Below, piece after piece: positions 5,661 to 5,898 of a DNA stretch of 5,898 bases. The notes below the pieces were generated by a model, which was not told where the DNA came from, ran no database searches, and worked only from the letters and a program-made list of their open reading frames with translations. Every line of letters begins with the position of its first letter. Within the stretch, counting starts at the first letter, position 1. Both the position numbers and the translations under genes were made by a program. This DNA is from an uncultured Clostridiaceae bacterium (GTDB taxonomy: Bacteria > Bacillota > Clostridia > Lachnospirales > Lachnospiraceae), in NCBI GenBank assembly GCA_947175375.1, contig CAMWMT010000190.1, forward strand, positions 1 through 5,898. The letters are read 5' to 3'.

Positions 5661-5898
5661 CGAACAGGATTACAATCGCAATCTATATGCGGCTGTCGCA
5701 GGATGACGGAGATGCAGAAATGGAAAGTAACAGCATCAGAAATCAAAGGCATCTGCTCCGGTCTTATGTGGCGGAGCATTTCAAGAATTATGAACTGTTG
5801 GAATTTCAGGATGACGGGTATTCGGGAGCGAATTTTAACAGACCTGGAATTTCGGATCTTTTCATGCAGGCAAGAAACGGGAAGATACAGTGCATTGT
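5657..5898 (+). CDS. Large serine recombinase 3, N-terminal part (partial, cut by right edge)
   Basis: Only the first 80 codons are visible. They read IAIYMRLSQDDGD, with Arg12 and the probable nucleophile Ser14, then ESNSIRNQR (residues 23-31) and DDGYSGANFNRPG (about 52-64), the conserved start of a serine resolvase domain. The ATG overlaps the TGA of recombinase 2 (ATGA at 5657-5660), and AGGAGG (5641-5646) lies ten bases upstream, a strong ribosome site within the end of the preceding gene. The ESNSI and DDGYSGANF blocks resemble recombinase 1 more than recombinase 2. Downstream domains (recombinase, zinc ribbon, coiled coil) lie outside the window, so whether the gene is complete cannot be said. 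Confidence 0.92.
   Translation, partial: MTNRITIAIYMRLSQDDGDAEMESNSIRNQRHLLRSYVAEHFKNYELLEFQDDGYSGANFNRPGISDLFMQARNGKIQCI

Noticed and set aside
1..5898. CRISPR arrays, tRNA genes and insertion sequences
   Set aside because: No regularly spaced repeats, no tRNA cloverleaf with TTC-arm signature and no DDE or HUH transposase were seen on either strand.

Overview
The window (5898 bases) looks like chromosomal DNA of a low-to-mid GC gut Firmicute, most likely a Lachnospiraceae relative such as Blautia, Dorea or Ruminococcus. This rests on codon use, strong GGAGG-type ribosome sites, a BaiCD/2,4-dienoyl-CoA-reductase-like flavoenzyme, and a DUF6870-like protein beside large serine recombinases. 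No marker gene fixes the genus. All convincing genes are on the + strand.

Layout. (1) 2-628 is the 3' end of an FAD/NAD(P)-dependent flavin oxidoreductase gene, cut by the left edge and followed by a probable intrinsic terminator (630-668). (2) 629-1177 has no protein gene but is not empty. It holds a perfect 18-bp palindrome (703-740) and then a stretch that folds by hand into a multibranched RNA (about 780-956, core 800-941). The rest is AT-rich and ends in a TATAAT box before the next gene. (3) 1178-2230 is a run of small genes: an XRE-type helix-turn-helix regulator, an 89-aa hypothetical protein containing a perfect 10-bp inverted repeat, one or two doubtful mini-ORFs, and the DUF6870-like protein. 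(4) 2231-2394 is a leader with a possible promoter and a weak attenuator-like hairpin. (5) 2395 to the right edge carries three large serine recombinase genes in tandem. Each is joined to the next by a 4-base ATGA stop/start overlap, and the third is cut off after 80 codons.

Interpretation. Three translationally coupled serine recombinases behind a small regulator are the recombination module of an integrative element (ICE, IME or a remnant island). Triplets of large serine recombinases are known in Firmicute elements such as the Tn1806 group. The XRE protein is the obvious candidate regulator, and the DUF6870-like protein a candidate accessory factor of unknown function. The flavoenzyme is probably host DNA, so the left element boundary may lie between about 670 and 1177. 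No relaxase, coupling ATPase or cargo gene is visible, so the element type cannot be decided here. The most interesting non-protein signal is the structured RNA candidate at 780-956.
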